From Patella vulgata (taxonomy: Eukaryota > Mollusca > Gastropoda > Patellidae), in contig NC_065882.2 of NCBI RefSeq assembly GCF_932274485.2, forward strand, positions 27,608,890 to 27,672,889: a stretch of 64,000 nucleotides of DNA. Reading direction: 5' to 3'. Both the position numbers and the translations under genes were made by a program. The first letter of the stretch is position 1. Each line of letters starts with the position of its first letter. This document shows positions 24,641 to 38,396 of this stretch, one piece after another. The notes beneath the pieces are model-generated. The model made no database searches. It was given only the letters and a program-made list of their open reading frames with translations, and had not been told where the DNA came from.

Positions 24641-27600
24641 TTAAAATGGTTTACGACCAATAATGATGTCATGATAGTTGAAACCTTCAATTGTTTTTGC
24701 TTCAATATTTCTGAACCCGTGACTAAAAAGCAACTGTCTATATTCTGTCTGAGTTCTCTCTCTTCCTTTGCACATTAAACTCATGGAAAGATCAAAGAGC
24801 ACGCTCGTCTCTGGCCCAGTTTTCTCCTCGTTTAAGAACTTTTCTGCCAGTATTAATGCCCCGCCTGAAAAAGTAAGTAAGAATCCAAGTAAGTTTAATC
24901 GCCAATCAAAATTTAAGTTTCATCAATATACTAATAATGTCTGCAGCTACAGGAGGATGTCAAACGTTTATGGTTATCTAGACATCGCAACTATAGTTTG
25001 CATAGTATATGTTCTTACAAGCTTTTATCAAATTGTAACACCTCCTTCAAGGTGTTCCGCGCTACCCCGGTCCGTATTAAAATACCCCCCCACCCAAAAA
25101 AAAACAACAAATATATCCAACAAAAAACAAACAAAATAACCCAAAAATAAGCCAAAATGAAAATGTGGCCGCATACAAATCAATGTAAAAAAATGGCCAT
25201 CAAAAGTAAAATATACGGAAAACGGATAAAACTTACCACATGGTAGTCGGCTGAAAGCTTTTCCCAGAATAACATCAACCCCGTTCCTTTCCCAGTTGTG
25301 GATAATATGGCTTAAAAGTATTACGTCAGCTTGAGGGAAATTATCTTTGAAGAAATCACCTAAATACAACAGAATAGGAAACTTTAAACGGACCATGTAA
25401 TATTTAACAGGGTATTTGCATGTCAAAATGTGAAAAGGGCCTTTTTAGTAGCTCTGAAAGTTTCAGATATAACCAGCAGTTGCCAGACAAGATACGCCCA
25501 CATTTTGCAAGAGATGGACAGAGAACAAGATAAAAAAAAGCGATTTTTCGAACAATCAGGGGCCATGATCCAGGAAGTTATGGTCTGAAGTACGCGAATA
25601 TCGAAATGGGCGGAGATATTTGGGATATAACAATATATTTTAAGTTTCATCAAAATTGGATAAAAATTGTGACTTCTTAAGAGTCCACAACCTTGGTATT
25701 ACATGTTTTTTTTACACTATTTGCGTACGAGGGGCGGCTATTTTGTCCGGCAGTTTTGGTCCGGTTTTCACGAAATTCGATCTCAACCGTCATTAGGGTG
25801 TAACGGTGATACGTTTAAACTTTTTTTTTTAAATCGAATAAAAATTGTTAGGGTGTAACGGTGTTATATTCAAACGTTTTGTTAAATCGGATAAAAATTG
25901 TGACCTCTAGAGGGAGCACAAGCATAATTCAGGAAGTTACTATCCGATATGCGCAAATATCGAAAGGAACCAATATCTTTGGGTTATAAACATGCTTTCA
26001 AGTTTCATCAGAATCTCATGAAAATTGTGACCTCTAGCTAAAAACGTGTTTTTTCGTACAATCAGTTGCCATAATTCACGAAGTTTCGATCCGATACATG
26101 CCAATATCGAAAGGAGATAAACCTATCAAAATCGGATAAGAATTGTGACCTGTAGAGTGTCCACAAACAAATTGTGGACGGAAGTCCAAACGGACAGGGG
26201 CGACGACAATATACGTCCACACGAAAATGTGGGTGAATAAAAACTGAGTTGCTGCCAAAATTGTATACGATGAGCTAAATTTTGTGACCTAATAAACACG
26301 ACTCTCCGAGACATTACGTGATATTTTCAAGTTCTGAGCTCCGATGTTTCGATTGAAACGTAGTCTCGACCATTTCCAGCATCTATTTAATCCGCTTTGT
26401 GTAGCGTAGAAATGAGTTCAGCGTCCTACTTTTCTGCTCCGACTGAGCTAATGAAGACGGGCATAAATCGTTCAGTTTCCTATGAGGGCACTTTTGGCGG
26501 TACGGCCTACTCTTATTTTGAATTCCATCTTTCAAGAGTTATTTTACGTGCACGGCAATGAGTACATGGGTCCTTGGGTTTTTCGTCCATCCAAACGATT
26601 ATACATTGTTCCTTGTCAGACCCTCCGCCCTGCACCACTGACAATTGAAAATCCCGATGATCTTTCTTGGCCAACACCGGGGCGAACATGGGACCTCCAG
26701 ATTAGCGAGCCAACGTTTTACTCACATAGCCACCGCGGGTGTAGTGTAGACAAAACAGCATTAATTTTGTATATTGTATAGTTTTTGCTTGATTCGAAGA
26801 ATACCACCTTCAGATTCCTCTGACCTAGAAGCATGAAATGAAATGGAATGGGTGTAACGTCCTACTTTTCTGCTCCGACTGGGCTAATGAAGACGGACAT
26901 ACGCCAAACATTGTTATTAGGGAAATTTTGCCCGGACAGCGGCGCTATGGCCTACTCTTATATCGAATTCCAACTGTTAAAGGTCCATTTACGTACACGG
27001 GAACTCTGGTTTTCGTCCCATTTGAACGACTAGACATTGCCCTTTGCCAGGCCCTTTTGTCCTGTGCCACTGGCAAGGGGAACCCACCCTGGAAAACACC
27101 GGGACCGAACCTTATCCACTGAACCGATTTGGCCTTAGCCCAGTATAGGAGCAGAACAGTAGGACGTTAAACCCCATTTCATTTCATTTCATTTCATTTC
27201 TATCTGACTCTTATAAATGTTAATTGATTGACCAACTACACCGAAATATGCCCCACTTATGTTGAATGCTGTGCCTTTCCTTTAAAACAAGCAAAACAAA
27301 AGGTATTCTTTTCATCGATTGGTTTTCGCCAAGGCGGCCATTTTGATTTCCATAAAGACTGCAGCGTGGTTCTCGGTGGTCGCAGGGGGCGGTTGTGAAG
27401 ATTTCCATGAGATTCGGGTACATCTGTAATTGCATTGGGCTGGGGTGACGGTCCACACAAAATTGACAAGTTATATTCACTAGATTACATATTGGGCAAA
27501 CAAACTTTTGAAACGTGACTTTAGAGTACCCTATTTATACTCACTGAGCCACCGTGTCCAACTCACTACTCAGAAGGTACCCGTTCGACGACTTTGGTGG

Positions 27601-30600
27601 CCGTGGAATTACCTTGAGATGCTCCAGTCTTGATTCCCTTTGTCAGTGGTGTATGGAGAGGACCCTGGTTATCCATGTTGGTGCAGAGATGTAGTTCATA
27701 TACTGATTAGTGTCCCAGCGCCCTACTCAACGAGCCACCATAGCTATCAGTCTTATTGTTCGTGGGAAGAATCCCCTAAATACAAGTGTCTAACGGGTTC
27801 TAAGGGAATAATTCTGACATGATAATGGTGAGGTATACTCATTCTTCTGTGTTTATAACTTCATACTTTTAACTTTTACTGCAGAAGAAAGCAACAAAAG
27901 TGTAACGTACCCTCAACATATGTAACACGAGATTTCATATCCTCATCTTGTAGTGTCTTTGCCAGTTTAACTGTGTCCGGTAAATCAAAGACTACACCTT
28001 TCAAACCAGGGTAGTTCCGAACAAATTCATTTGTTAGATATCCGGAGCAACCTGAAATGTAGTTAAGATTAGAAAGCAATGATAGTGCGGCCCGTGTGTA
28101 TACTCCATTTTCAGTTGTTGGATTGGGTGCAAAAGGTTCAATAAAGGCACCTGACAAAATGAACCAAATAATGTCTCACTTATTTTCGAGGTTTATCTAT
28201 AAATATTTATTTTAATAACACTGATCTTCCATACAAATGATTGACGACCCCCCACCTCCTTCACTTATTTTCAAAATGAAGTATGTACACTGACTTGGGA
28301 ATCTGGTATACATTTATATAGGGTCTTTAAAATCGCGTTCTTGCAATATCGACCCATTGTCTATGAAGATGGTGCGAAAGAGATGGAAATTGTCAGAAGC
28401 ATAAATATAGCAGATTTTGTATACATTCGGCAGTAATGTTCTTCAAAGTAATTAGCCGCCAACTCAGCTTCCATCAGACAGAGAAGGCCTGGTTATGGCC
28501 TGCTAGGAGTCCATATTTAATCCACGGAAGCACATATGAAATGTCATTGGCCGTCGGATATAGACAATGGACCACTCCCTCCCCCTTGTACAGAACTGGA
28601 ATCATCATTATAAAGAGGGTGGCAGCAGCTGTCCCTTGTTCAGATATTACGTTTCGCAGGTGGCATGAGATGCAACTTGAAGCCGTCATCCAGGCAATAA
28701 GGATAAGGGTATCATAAGGTACACCCACTAGAATCACCATGACGTGCTTAAAGAACTAGTAGATCCGTACTTAAAATAGCATTTTTCTGCACAAGAGTTC
28801 AACAAGATATTGGACTTGAAGTCTGTGAAATGTAATTTTGATAAAGTGTTCTTAGTCTGTGATGTATTTTGCAACAATAGTTCCACAAGATATTGGACTT
28901 GAAACAAATCAAATTATTACAAAACATTCTGTCCAGTCCCCTTATCTCTCTGTGTTTTTGGTCTGTGGTGTTTTTTGCAACAAGAGTTCAACGCGATATT
29001 GAGCTTAGAAAAAAATAATTTTTCCACAAATTTGTTATCAGTCTCAATTACCTCCTAGTGAGGTACCACATTCCTGGGCTTTTTTTTTAAACAACAAGAG
29101 TTCTACGCCTGGCGTGCACGACCATTCCTGTCTTGTTAATGGAGCCCACACAACCCCCTATATTGTCAATTCACATTGTCCCTGGCGTTGTCATGTAAAA
29201 TCAATGATAGACAAACGTGAAATAACTAAGCAATCAGTTTTGAGTGTAGCGTCAAGGTTTTACGACCCCCATAAGTACTCCGATAGTACTTCGTTTTAAG
29301 TTACATTTTCAGAAACTGTGTACGTGGATGGACACGTTTAATACGCGAATTACAAAAATATAACATTATTCAGGATCACTGGCTCAAGAATACGTCAAAC
29401 AGTTTTATTGTTCTACGTCTAAAAATATCGCATCTAGGATTGTACCCATCCAAATTAGATCACAATTGGTGACATGATCCCACCTTTTTGTCGAATCCGA
29501 AAGTAGGAGCGGTTTAATTAATGCAAAAACGAGTCAAGTAGATGTAGTGCAGAACTCGAATCTCAAACTTGTGAGTCCAGTCATAAATAACATACCAATC
29601 GACACAGAATCTGAGTGTAGTCATATTAGCGCCATACAGTTCAGAGTGACATGTTACGTTTTGCGATTTATACTCAACCTTCGTTGTTGAGTACAGAAAT
29701 CAGATTCGTTGTATTGTAAAGACGAATTGGAAACATTTATTTTGTTTTGTTTTCATTTGCGTTAATGGGTAGTGTTTCGGACAGTTAGTCTTACCTGTTA
29801 CCAGATATGTATTCAAGCTAAATAATTTATTATTGGTTATTGTCTTGAAGTCATTACGGGTGGAGGGGGGGGGGGGGGGTTATAGTTTATAGGGCTAATG
29901 ACATTCATTTTCAGTTAAAGGGAGATAAGTGTGTTTCAAAAAAAAAAAGCTTTAGAGATCTTTGCTGTATAGTTATCAATAAACTCCTAAACAAATTTTA
30001 AATCTTAATCACTTCTGTTTGTTCAATATCGAATATGGTTAATAAATTTTTACTTCGGTAAAAATCCCCAGGTTTCTATTAAGTTCAAATATATGATAAG
30101 TTAAACCAGATTTTCGTATCTTTCGTTCGATGGGGTGGTCCGTGTTCAACCAGCTTGGTACTCTCTGGGCTGCAATTATATGGTAATTTTGAAAACCCTC
30201 ACAGAAAAAATGCCTTGACTCTCTGAGTGTTAGTTGTATGTTTAGAAAGAAAAGTGTAAATTTTCAGTTGAATAACGTAGGATTCTCCATAGTCATATTA
30301 CTCCCTTCCCAAATGAATTCAAAGTGTACAGTAATAAATACCTCCAAGATCTAAGAGTGTTTTATGTCCACTGAGATCAAAAGCTTTGGTAATCACTGAT
30401 GCTGTGGGAGTAATGATACCATCCATTGCTAACATAAAATTTATTGGTGAAAGTTGATTCTTTTGCTTTACGTTTGTTGAAACTGGATTTTGGTTTTTGT
30501 CAAGAGGAACCTGTGTTGGTATGTTCTTTGTTTCTAGATTAGTTCTGTTCATTTGTTTTGACAACGATATGATGTGTAGTTCATCCATTTTACCTCGTTC

Positions 30601-33600
30601 GTAGGCTTCACTTAAGTTGTCGGTTTTGCCTTAAAAAAAAGACAGTTCTATTTATTGAAATCCGTAATCATTCTTTAGTCAAGCGTGTGGTGTGTTCCTT
30701 GTTTCTAAATTAGTTCTGTTCATATGTTTTGACAACGATATGATCTTTCGTAGGCTGCACTGATGTTGTCGGTCTTGCCTTAAAAAATCGCAGTTCTATT
30801 TATTAAAATCCGTAATCATTCTTTATTCAAGCGTTATATAAAGCAGAAGTCCCTGAATACAATTATGATGGGTACTTACCCCTTTGAAGAACGGTAGAAA
30901 TATTATCATACATTGTCATAACCATTTTGATCTCGCTATTTACATAGTGTATCAGAGTAGGTTTCTTGGATAATATCAGATATTTACTGGTGGCAGGCGT
31001 GTTACGATATACAGTAGAGCCTGCAATAATAAAGTATAGATGTAAACGTTACTGTCAGTGTTTAGAATCAACCGAAAGAAGCATATTTAGATGTATGATG
31101 CTAAAGTTCCGCAGAGAATTAGCAGTTTCTTTCTTTCATTATCAAACAAATTGCACTTCATAAAAATACTGTGCGTTTTCGGATGATGCACCACGAGAAC
31201 ATGAAAAAACCGGGACTTTTATTGATGACATTATAAGGGATTCAAAACTGGATGCTGGTTACTTTTACTAACATTCCATTAAGTCATAAAATCATACCAT
31301 TATTTGTTGTCTTCTCGAGTAATTGTAAACAGACAAGCGTGTTCATTATTCTCTGTAACACATCCTCGTCGTATGCAAGTTTAATAGCCAGGGTTGGAAC
31401 TGACACCCCGTTACAAGACTGTTCCATTTCCTCAAACAAACCTAATTCCAGTACGCAGCCAAGCACCTGCAACAAGAGAATATCGCGTAATACAGTGAGT
31501 CAATAATCAAGATTCACTGTTTGTCGATTGTTGAATATGTAAATTGTCAAGCAAATTATATCCAATTAGACGGAACCGAATTTTTATAGGAAATCAATCA
31601 CTGGGTTAGTTACCACCGCTAGATAACAGAACTAGCCATTCGAAGTTGATCTATCCATATTCAGTGCTCCGAGATCGTGCTCGAAATATCATTGTGAACG
31701 CGATAGAGGCTATATTTTTAAACAGGCCTTTGTGCATATTTGGTGTTGATCATCGAATTATCCGCCCTGGACCCTGAAGAGTTACCGTAATTCTAGTTGC
31801 TATTCTTTACTTGGTTGGAAGTCACCGACTCGTCAAGACGCAGTCTGTCTGTGCACTGCTATAGATACAACGATATCAACAGCAGGATGGAGGAGCGGCA
31901 ATGTTGGATAAATGGTTTTACAATAGAATTAATAGATATAATAAAGAAGTATAGGGAAACCGTAGACATAAATAAGTTTTTCTAGCAGATCCCGGTCGAC
32001 AATAAACAGATGTGCGACCTTTTGGGGTGGGGCCGACGAGAGAAAATCTAACGAACATTTCTGTACAAAATGATCTAATTGTAGAATCGGCTAAGAAGAG
32101 AAGGAAAACTGGGGAGTTTAAGGTATATCTTGTATGGGGTAGCACTGTTATTATTTTGGGGCGTTAGAAACTATTGGTAACGAGGGGTTTATTTGGGGGA
32201 GGGGGGCGCAACAGGCGACGGGTTTTATGGCTGTTTACTAGTTTCTCTGGGTGAAGTGCATAATCTGTTAAAATGTCGTGAACAACGTGGAATGGGAAAG
32301 TGAACTTAATGTTCTGAAGGTGTTTAGAAAAAATGGCTCACTCCCAAGAAATTGGAAATATTGTACCTGCTGTAAATATTAAAACTTTAACAGATCTAAA
32401 ACCGGTTAGCGACCGACATAAACTTTGGTATTGAAGAGGCCAGAGAAAATTTTGAATGTGGAAGCTAGAAGAGGGAATTATATGCTAATCATCGTTCTGC
32501 GACCTTCCGTTTCAGAGTTTGCCCTCTTGTGCGCGCGATCGAGACTACAGTTTTTAAAGGCCTTTTTTAAATTTGATGGGAAGTATTGGGGTTATGAGAG
32601 GAGGAATCCTGTCGATATTCGGCGTGTGTGACCAAAAGAGAGACCCCCCCCCCCAAGAATCCCTTGTTGAAAAAACTTTGAACGCGGGGTCGTGATAGGT
32701 CCAACCCTATCGATAGTCAACGTTCCGGAGCCCCTTCCTCGAAAAGGATACAGTTTTTAACCGATTGCTTTCTAGCTTGTGAACACGGCAAACATTAGAT
32801 ATCCTGAAGGCATAAAGGGTACTAAAGGGTACTTATCAATTTTGGCCAACAACCTTTCGGATACGGTCCGACATGTGCGAATATCGAAATGAACCGAGAT
32901 CTTTGGGTTATGTTATAAACATAAAAAATGTGACTTCTAGAGGGTCCACAAACTTGGTATTACATACTTATACACCATTTGCGTACAAGGAGCGGCCATT
33001 TGTCGGGCAGTTAAGGTCGGATTTTTACGAAATTCGAATTCAACCATCATTAGGGTGTAAAGGGGATGTATTTAAACGGTTTTAAAATCGAATACAAATT
33101 GTGACTTTTAGTCCACAAGCTAAAAACGCGATATTTCGAAAAATCAGGGACCATAATCCAAGAAGTTCGTTCCGATATGCGTGATTATCGAAAGGAATCG
33201 GGATCTTTGTGATATAAACATAAATTTAAAGTTTCATCAAAATCGGATAAAAATTGTGACTTCTAGAGGGTCCACGTACCTTGACATACCATCCATTTAC
33301 ACTATTTGCGTACGAGGAGCGGCCATTTTGTCTGGCAGTTTCAGAAAGATTTTCACGACAGTCCAACTCGACCGCCATTATGGTGTAACGGTGATATTGG
33401 ATAAAAATTGTGATTTCTAGAGGGAGCACAACCGATCCGAAATGCGCGAATATCGAAGGGAACCGAATTCCTTGGGTTTTAAATATACATTTCCAGTTTC
33501 ATTAACATCGGATACAAAATTTGATCTCTAGAGTGTCCACAAACTAAATACGTGATTTTTCGAACAATCAGGGGCCATAATCCATGAAGTTACGGTCCGA

Positions 33601-36600
33601 TACATGCCAATTACCTGTAGAGTGTCCACAAACAAATTGTGGACGGACGGACAGGGGCGACGACAATATACGTCTACATGAAAATGTGGGAGTATAACAA
33701 TATAAATGTCACAAATATTCGGTTAATATTCACCATAACAATTGACAAAATTATAAAGCCTTGGTCGTCTCATAGTTCTAGTCCTACCACTTCTGGTATT
33801 ATTCGCCACATACGGCTGGCTATCGTTAGGTTGATTCTGAAGATTATAATCATCTTCATAGTCTGATTACTGATGGGCAAACGTTAGCAGTTTCTTTCCA
33901 ACTGTGGATATATTACGCACGCACTATCCTTACCAGGATCTGACCAGACAATTTGCCCTGGTTTGGCTATATTATCCTTTTTGATACACCCGCATTTTCA
34001 TGTGGACGGATTTTGTCGTCGCCCATGTCCGTCCCGACGTCCATTCGTTCAAAAATTGTTTGTGGACACTCTACAAGTCACAATTTTTATCCGATTTTGA
34101 CTTTAAATATAGACTTATCTCCCAAAGACCCCGGTTTCTTTCGACATTAGCATGTATCGGACCGTAACTTTATGTATTATGTCCGCTGGTTGTACGAAAA
34201 ATCACACCAGAGGTCACAATTTTTATCCGATTTTGATTAAGCTTAACATGTATATTAACAACCCAAAGATCTAGGTTCCTTTCGATATTCGCGCATATCG
34301 GGACCGTAACTTCCTGGATTAACTCTTCAAAAAAAGTATGGGATATTCAGAAACAATACAAAACTGCGGAAATGCACTGCTGTTTTTATTAGAGGTAATC
34401 AGTGCATGTTAATAACCGGCCAATTGCCTACACATGAACATAAACAGTTCATACGGGCGGCTTATCTGACGGCCCCATTTCACTCGCAAAGAGATACACT
34501 GTCAAAAGTGAAATGAACGTTTTTGATTTTTGTCTTAATAATGAGTAATTGCTCCACCAATCCTCAGACATTCAGCAATTCGTCGTGGCATGCTCCCAAT
34601 CAACCGTCCAATCACGATTTGGAGCAATCTGACCCACTCCTCTTGCAGTGCCACGGCTAATTCCTGCACTGTTGTCGGTTGACGTCGACGAACACGTCTT
34701 CCGATCATGTCCCAGGCATGCTCTATCATTGAAAGGTCAGGACTCATGTCTGGCCAAGGCATATGGACAATATGGTAACGCTGGAGGTAGTCATTCACGA
34801 TACGAGCGCAGTGGGCACGGGCATTATCATCTTGAAAGATGAAACGTCGACCTGCACGTTGAGCAAAGGGTAGAACTATCGGTGCCAGGATGTGGCCACG
34901 TTAGTACACACCAGTGACCCTTCCTTGAACAATATACAATCAGAAAGCTGATTGGCCGTTTGTCCTCGATTTCGCAGAAGCTGTGTACGAATGTATCGAT
35001 CCTGGGCTTGTGTAGTGGCTCTAGGACGACCTGAACGAGGTTTATCATCAACATTGTGTGTTTGTTGGTACCGGTTCCACAGTTGATCACAGACTGTGAC
35101 ACATTAAGCATGCTGGCTACTGCTCGCTGTGTAAAACCCATTTGAAGCATGCCAATAGCACGTAGACGTTCATCATGTTGAAGACGTCTCATTGCAAATT
35201 AAACGTAACACACTAAAGCAAAGATACCATAAAGCAAAGTAAGGCAAAACAGTAAATCTTATGCAAGAACCGATAGGAAAGCAAACATGGATAGGATAAA
35301 CCAGCACGCGGCAGTTTTCATCAACCCTTTCTTGAAGTGTCAAATTTGACAATGACCCCCCCCCCCCCCCACGTGTATGGCGCTATTGCGTGTCACACGT
35401 ACAGCCCAGTGATGCGTTGGGGCGATAAGTTCTTCATCTGTGAACATACTTTCAAAGCATGTCAAGTGTCCATGACTATTTATCATATCACAGCCTGCAT
35501 AGGTATTTGCATTTCAATATCCCCTACTTTTTTGAAGAGTATATATTACATTATGTAAAAAAGATCGTTGAATTTGAAATGTTGTATTATATTTTATTCT
35601 CTTTTACTTCATCAAATTGTTTTTTCTTCTTTTGTTCTATTTCCATTTTATTTTAATAATATATATGCGTATCTTAACTATTAATTAACATCCCATTGGT
35701 ACTTTTTAGATGCCCTGTTTGTTGATAGTGGTATGTGAGGGGTTAATAGTCTGTTCGCAATATGGATCTGTCTAAATTCTGCTGAAGATGTGTTGTAGTT
35801 TTTCACGTTCACCTCGGATGTTTAATCATAAATCATTTTCACCGATTATATGCTGTTTGAGAGGGGGGGGGGGCAAAAATGAGACCGACTTATGCACAGG
35901 CTCTTAATAAGAGTGACGCAGCCACGAGCCGAGCACCGCAGGTGCGAGCTTTCTAGGGGGGTCGGGGACATGTTTGAATCTAGAGTGCCCGAAATGCCAT
36001 TTCGTGGACTTTGGGAGAAGATTTTGCAGAATTCTAATGGTTAATGGTTAGAAAACACTTTTGAGTAAAATTGAGCTAGAATGTTCAAACTTGGTGTATG
36101 TGTTTATTAGGTCAATACCTTGATGGAGTGCGAAGATGAGCATATTCTGCTTAGGGTAAGCAGAGATAAGCAATTTGATTGGTTGATACTTTGGGACACA
36201 ATAACTTTAGTTCTAATTAAGTGAGAGTGATGAAACTTGATGTATAGTTTCATTACACCAATACCTTGACTAAGTTCGATAATGAGCACTTTCTGCTCAG
36301 GGTAAGCAGAGCGATAAGCAATTTGATTGGTCGAGACTTTGGGACACAATAACTCTCCGTCTAATTGAGGTAGAATGTTCAAACTTGGTGTAAGCGTTCA
36401 TTTGGTGGATGCCTTGATCTAGTTGGATAATAAACATTTTCTGCTTACGGCAAGCAGAGATAAGCAATCTGATTGGTTGATGCTTTGGGGCACGATAACT
36501 TGGTATAATTAAGTGAGAGTGATGAAACCCCGAATACAGATTCATTATATTATTACCTTAACTAAATATGACGATGGGAATTTTCTGCCTAGGCTAAGAA

Positions 36601-38353
36601 ATGAAATGAAATGAAATGGGGTTTAACGTCCTACTGTTCTGCTCCTATACTGGGCTAATGAAGACGGACATACGCCATACAGTGTGCTATGAGGGAAATT
36701 TTGCCCGGGCAGCGGCACTATCGCCTACTCTTATATCGAATTCCAACTGCCAAGGGATCTTTTACGTGCATTCCAATGTATACACGGGACCTCGGTTTTT
36801 CGTCTCATCCGAAGGACTAGACAGCTGTCCTTGTCAGGCCCTCCGTTCTGCACAACTGACAAGGGGGCCTAGGCTAAGAAGCGATAAGCAATTTGATTGG
36901 TCAAGACATTGGAATATAACAACTCTGCTTTTAATTGAGACAGACTGTTTAAACTTGATGTAGATGTCCATTAGGTGAATGTCTTGACTCAGTTCAATGC
37001 TTAACATTTCGAGTTAAAGCTAAGCTGAGCTAATCAATTTCATTGGTCGATGCTTTAGGACAAGATAACTTTGATTCTATCTGATAGAGAGTGATGCAAC
37101 TAAGTGTATAGTTGATAATCAGTTTGATTGCTTGATACTTTTGAAAAAAAGTAAATGTGCGATAAATTAATATGTGTCATCTATTTGTTTTGGGATTTCG
37201 GCGGGGGACATCAGCCACACTGTTGGCTTGTCTCAATTTCTATCAGCACTGATTTTGTTCTATGTTGTCGTCTGCCCTGTGTGTGTGCCTGTGTGTCGCC
37301 TACAGGCCACAATTCTTAAGTGATCATCTTGAAACTTTACATACTTATTCCTTCTACCCCAAGGACGACCCCTATTGTTTTTGGTGTATGCCCGAACCCG
37401 AGGGGCAGAGCCGAAATGAAATGGAGTTTAACGTCCTACTGTTCTGCTCCTAACCTGGGCTAATGAAGACGGGAGGGGCAGAGCCACGCCTATTTCTTGT
37501 ATTTATTTGTTTGTCGTCTACAGGCCGCATTTTCTAACGTATCATCTTGAAACTTTGCATACTTATTCTTTGTACCCTAAGGGGCATCACTATCGTGTGG
37601 GGTGCATGCCCCCCCCCCCCCAGGGCAGAGCCACGCCCATTTTCTTTTTGTGTGCCTGTGTGTCACTTACAGCCCGCAATGCTTAATCGATCGTCTTGAA
37701 AACTTGTTTATACTTATTCCTTATACCCTAAGGCTGACCTCTATTATTTTTGGTGCATGCTCGACCTCCTGGGACAGAGCCACACCAAATGTTTGCGTGT
37801 CTTGTGTTTCGCCTACAGGTCGCAATTCTTAACAGATCCCCATGAAACTTTGCATACCTATTCATTATACTCTAAGGATGACACCAATTGTTTTTTGGTG
37901 ATATGTGTCTCTGTGTGTTGCCTACAGGCCACGATTCTTAATGGATCGTCTTTGAACTTGGGATATGTATTCCTTATAGCCTAAGGGTGTCAACTAATGA
38001 TTTTGCTGAATACCCCGACCCCCAGGGACAGAGTCATGCTCAATTTTTGCCTTTAGCGCCTGAATGCCACAATTCTGAATGGAGTATCTTGGAACTTGGT
38101 ACTCTTATTCCTTATACCCTAAGGACGGCAACTATGGATGTTATACCGTAAAGACATCGACTATTTATTTTGGTGCATGCCCGGACCCCCTGGGGCAGTG
38201 TCGCACCCACTTTTTTTAAAAAAATATTTTGTCTTTAAATTTGGCAAAACAAACCCAACGCCTAGCCTTCTTTGCATTTTATATTTCATTCTCTTCATTT
38301 TAAAAAGTACCATATCAATCAAAGCAGAAATGTGTGTGGGTGTGTGTGTGGGG

Positions 38354-38396
<43 letters not shown>

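Noticed and set aside
28436-28740. 93-codon plus and 88-codon minus frames in methyltransferase intron 4
   Set aside because: I tried to read a transposase in either strand and found no catalytic motif.
36107-36545. Two 80-90-codon minus-strand frames
   Set aside because: They are shadows of the 149-bp satellite period, not genes.
36616-36963. 115-codon frame, and similar frames at 11.5, 26.5, 48.1 and 55.3 kb
   Set aside because: All are translations of SINE family 1 copies.
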